Positions 31,999 to 33,788 of a DNA stretch of 33,788 bases are shown here, piece by piece. Each line of letters starts with the position of its first letter. Position 1 is the first letter of the stretch. Source of the stretch: Deltaproteobacteria bacterium (GTDB lineage Bacteria > Desulfobacterota > Syntrophobacteria > BM002); NCBI GenBank assembly GCA_022340745.1, contig JAJDNL010000095.1, positions 1 through 33,788 on the forward strand, read 5' to 3'. A model generated the notes under the pieces. That model was not told the origin of the DNA. It worked only from the letters and a program-made list of their open reading frames with translations, and made no database searches. Made by a program: the position numbers and the translations under genes.

Positions 31999-33039
31999 AT
32001 GAATGAGTTGCTGGCTCCAGGTGGCAGCCTTGAAATGGTGGCAGAGGTTTTTGCCTCCGGTGCTGATTCTGTCTACGTCGGAGCAAGGGGATTCAGCCGA
32101 AGGAAATGCGCCTGGGAATTGGAAGATAGCCAGATCAAAGAGGCAATTAGTATTGCTGCAGACTATGGTGGCAACGTCAGGGTAGCCATCAACACCGACA
32201 TTTCTGAAGAAAAGTTCTTCCGCGTCCTCAGCAAAGCTTCCAAATGGGCTCAATGGGGTGCTGAAGGTGTGATCGCCAAAACTCCAGAACTGATGCGGCT
32301 GATCAAACGCGATCACCCTGAACTGACCATCCACGCCAGCGTTGGCTGTAATATCCGCACCAAGGAAGAAATGCAATACTACCGGGAGGCTGGTGCTACT
32401 CAGGTCGTGGTCTCCACTGAAATCAACACCCTGGAAAAGCTGGCCCGTTTTAAAAAGGAAGCAGATGCAGTTGGTGTCCAAACCGAAGTACTCATTCATG
32501 GCAACCGTTGCATCGGCGGTGTAGGGAACTGCTTATTTCACGAAATAACCAGTGATTCTTATGTCAAGAAGGTTTACACGGATGAGGATGGCCAGGAAAT
32601 CGTTGAATATCAGGGTTGGCCTGACAAGAGTGGGAGTTGCTACCGCTTCTGCTTGCTGAGCGAAGCCCAAAGAGAGAAACTAATGCGGCGTAAAGGCAAG
32701 AGCATTAAAGAAATCAAAGCCGTGAATGAAAAAATTCGCCGCAATCCCAATGTAGCCTTTGCTATTCAGGGCGAGGAACTCAAAAGCTACATTGATCTGG
32801 GCCTGCACACCTTGAAAGTCCAGGGCCGTGAGTATCCGATTGCGCTCATTGGCCAGATGATCCGTGACTATCGAATCCTTATCGACGCCCATCTTCAGGG
32901 GAGAAAATCTACTGACCCCGAATTGATCGAGGTGGAGGAAAATCTCGAAGGACTCGTCAAAGACCGTGATCGGGCCAGGATGGAAAAAACCAGGGAATTA
33001 CACCAGCAAATCAAGGGTCTCTCAGATATGGAGGGCTGA
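31999..33039 (+). CDS. Peptidase U32 family protein (UbiU/UbiV/RlhA-type)
   Basis: A 346-residue protein opening [20 protein letters not shown] and [13 protein letters not shown], the U32 start. [11 protein letters not shown] and [17 protein letters not shown] follow the family. Four cysteines (C171, C178, C214, C218, in [12 protein letters not shown] and [10 protein letters not shown]) could hold a [4Fe-4S] cluster as in UbiU and UbiV. Known members act in oxygen-independent hydroxylation (UbiU/UbiV in ubiquinone synthesis, RlhA and TrhP in RNA), although the name says peptidase. Which one applies here cannot be told. The gene has its own promoter, a structured leader and GAGGAGG ahead of ATG. 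The phosphatase gene starts three bases after its stop. Confidence 0.92.
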   Translation: MNELLAPGGSLEMVAEVFASGADSVYVGARGFSRRKCAWELEDSQIKEAISIAADYGGNVRVAINTDISEEKFFRVLSKASKWAQWGAEGVIAKTPELMRLIKRDHPELTIHASVGCNIRTKEEMQYYREAGATQVVVSTEINTLEKLARFKKEADAVGVQTEVLIHGNRCIGGVGNCLFHEITSDSYVKKVYTDEDGQEIVEYQGWPDKSGSCYRFCLLSEAQREKLMRRKGKSIKEIKAVNEKIRRNPNVAFAIQGEELKSYIDLGLHTLKVQGREYPIALIGQMIRDYRILIDAHLQGRKSTDPELIEVEENLEGLVKDRDRARMEKTRELHQQIKGLSDMEG

Positions 33040-33042
33040 GTG

Positions 33043-33678
33043 ATGTCCAGAGTCTACCTGGTGCGTCACGGCCAGACAGCCTGGAACGTGGGCGAGATTT
33101 TTCGCGGTCGGGCAGACATCCCGTTGGATGAGACTGGGAAGCATGAGGCACACCTGGCCGGTGAGACACTCAAGGACGAAACGCTCCATGCTGTTTACAG
33201 CAGCCCCCTTTCCCGCTCCATGGAAACAGCCGACAATATAGCTAAATTTCATGATATATCTGTAACGCCCCTTGATGCCATAGTCGATATCAGTTATGGA
33301 GAATGGGAGGGATTGGGCAATCAGGAGGTTCAGCAGAAATATCCCGAACTCCATGCCCTTTGGCTCAGTGAACCCCACAAGGTCATCTTTCCCGGAGGTG
33401 AAAGCCTTGATGAGGTGCGCTCCCGCACTATGGCTGCCCTGGAAAACCTGTTGGTAAAGCACCAGGACGAGAACTTTGTCCTCGTCGCCCACCGAGTGCC
33501 GAACAAGGTAATCTGCTGTGCCGTGCTGGGACTGGACAACAGCCACTTCTGGCGCATTCAGCAGGACACCGCTTCCACCAATCTATTTGTCTACCAGAAC
33601 GGACAATGGATCATATCCTACCTGAATGACACCTCTTATCTCAAGTCGCTGGGGAAAGAAACTCTGGCTGACTTTTAA
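33043..33678 (+). CDS. Histidine phosphatase family protein
   Basis: A 211-residue phosphoglycerate-mutase-like phosphatase. The catalytic motif is YLVRHGQTAWN (His 9), the acid position lies in DISYGEWEG (near E87) and the second His is in LVAHRVPNKV (H150). In most members the residue after this His is Gly; here it is Arg. Sequence features such as GRADIPLDETGKHEA resemble alpha-ribazole or phosphoserine phosphatase-like members, but the substrate is not evident. The start is the ATG at 33043 with GGAGGG upstream inside the U32 gene. A GTG one codon earlier is also possible. It is translationally linked to the U32 gene. Confidence 0.9.
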   Translation: MSRVYLVRHGQTAWNVGEIFRGRADIPLDETGKHEAHLAGETLKDETLHAVYSSPLSRSMETADNIAKFHDISVTPLDAIVDISYGEWEGLGNQEVQQKYPELHALWLSEPHKVIFPGGESLDEVRSRTMAALENLLVKHQDENFVLVAHRVPNKVICCAVLGLDNSHFWRIQQDTASTNLFVYQNGQWIISYLNDTSYLKSLGKETLADF

Positions 33679-33788
33679 TTCCCCCCCAAATGCCACGTTG
33701 CCCATACGAGGTTCCCTCTGGCTATCACCAGGAGTTTCCCAAAAAATGTTATGAGCGACACGGGCCAACGGGGAAGGCTCATCCACAA
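33679..33788. other. Window end, no gene seen
   Basis: The last 110 bases start with a C-run after the phosphatase stop codon. I see no supported gene start, terminator or repeat here. Short open frames on the minus strand look random. Confidence 0.4.

Noticed and set aside
31975-32499. A 174-codon minus-strand frame
   Set aside because: It is opposite the U32 gene, which has strong motifs, a promoter and a ribosome site.

Overview
The window is about 34 kb of chromosome from a Gram-negative bacterium. Signal peptides, a MacB/LolD-type ABC module, a prepilin-like gene and a Tat signal support an envelope with a periplasm. The AmmeMemoRadiSam genes, a U32 protein and the very repeat-rich intergenic DNA suggest an anaerobic lineage of the Desulfobacterota (Deltaproteobacteria) kind. 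This placement is a guess from gene content, not a proof. No rRNA, tRNA, CRISPR array, phage genes or transposase gene were seen.

Layout. Positions 1-6635 (minus strand) hold an ABC module: a short FtsX-like permease, a LolD/MacB-type ATPase, and a very large protein cut by the left edge. That protein joins a signal peptide, a degenerate M28-peptidase-like ectodomain and an FtsX permease. Positions 6973-13947 (minus strand) are a glycan gene cluster: polysaccharide deacetylase-like protein, two MurG/GT28-like glycosyltransferases, two GT4 glycosyltransferases and a histidine phosphatase. Positions 14213-16851 (plus strand) encode a NamZ/DUF1343 protein, a zinc-finger membrane protein and a prepilin-like protein. 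Positions 16868-21724 (minus strand) encode a helicase-nuclease that fuses the equivalents of Bacillus MrfA and MrfB, then adenine deaminase. Positions 22410-24823 hold two small cysteine-rich proteins, a membrane-anchored alpha/beta hydrolase and a tRNA-dihydrouridine synthase. Positions 25096-27987 (minus strand) hold the AmmeMemoRadiSam pair: a MEMO1-AMMECR1 fusion with a signal peptide and a radical SAM enzyme with a Tat-like signal. Positions 28199-33678 hold trmJ, trpS, an unrecognised protein with a possible beta-carbonic-anhydrase-like pattern, a small exported protein with a strong terminator, and a U32-phosphatase pair.

The most unusual DNA lies between genes. Many gaps contain degenerate inverted repeats whose arms are themselves stuttering short words, and several different sequence families share this architecture. 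There is also a dispersed element with at least two long copies, a 39-bp tandem array built of mini-hairpins with GAA loops, a 241-bp element with terminal inverted repeats, and heptamer repeats that supply the stop codons of two glycosyltransferase genes. The strongest candidates for new biology are the pseudopeptidase-FtsX fusion, the apparently exported AmmeMemoRadiSam pair, and the zinc-finger/pilin-like pair.
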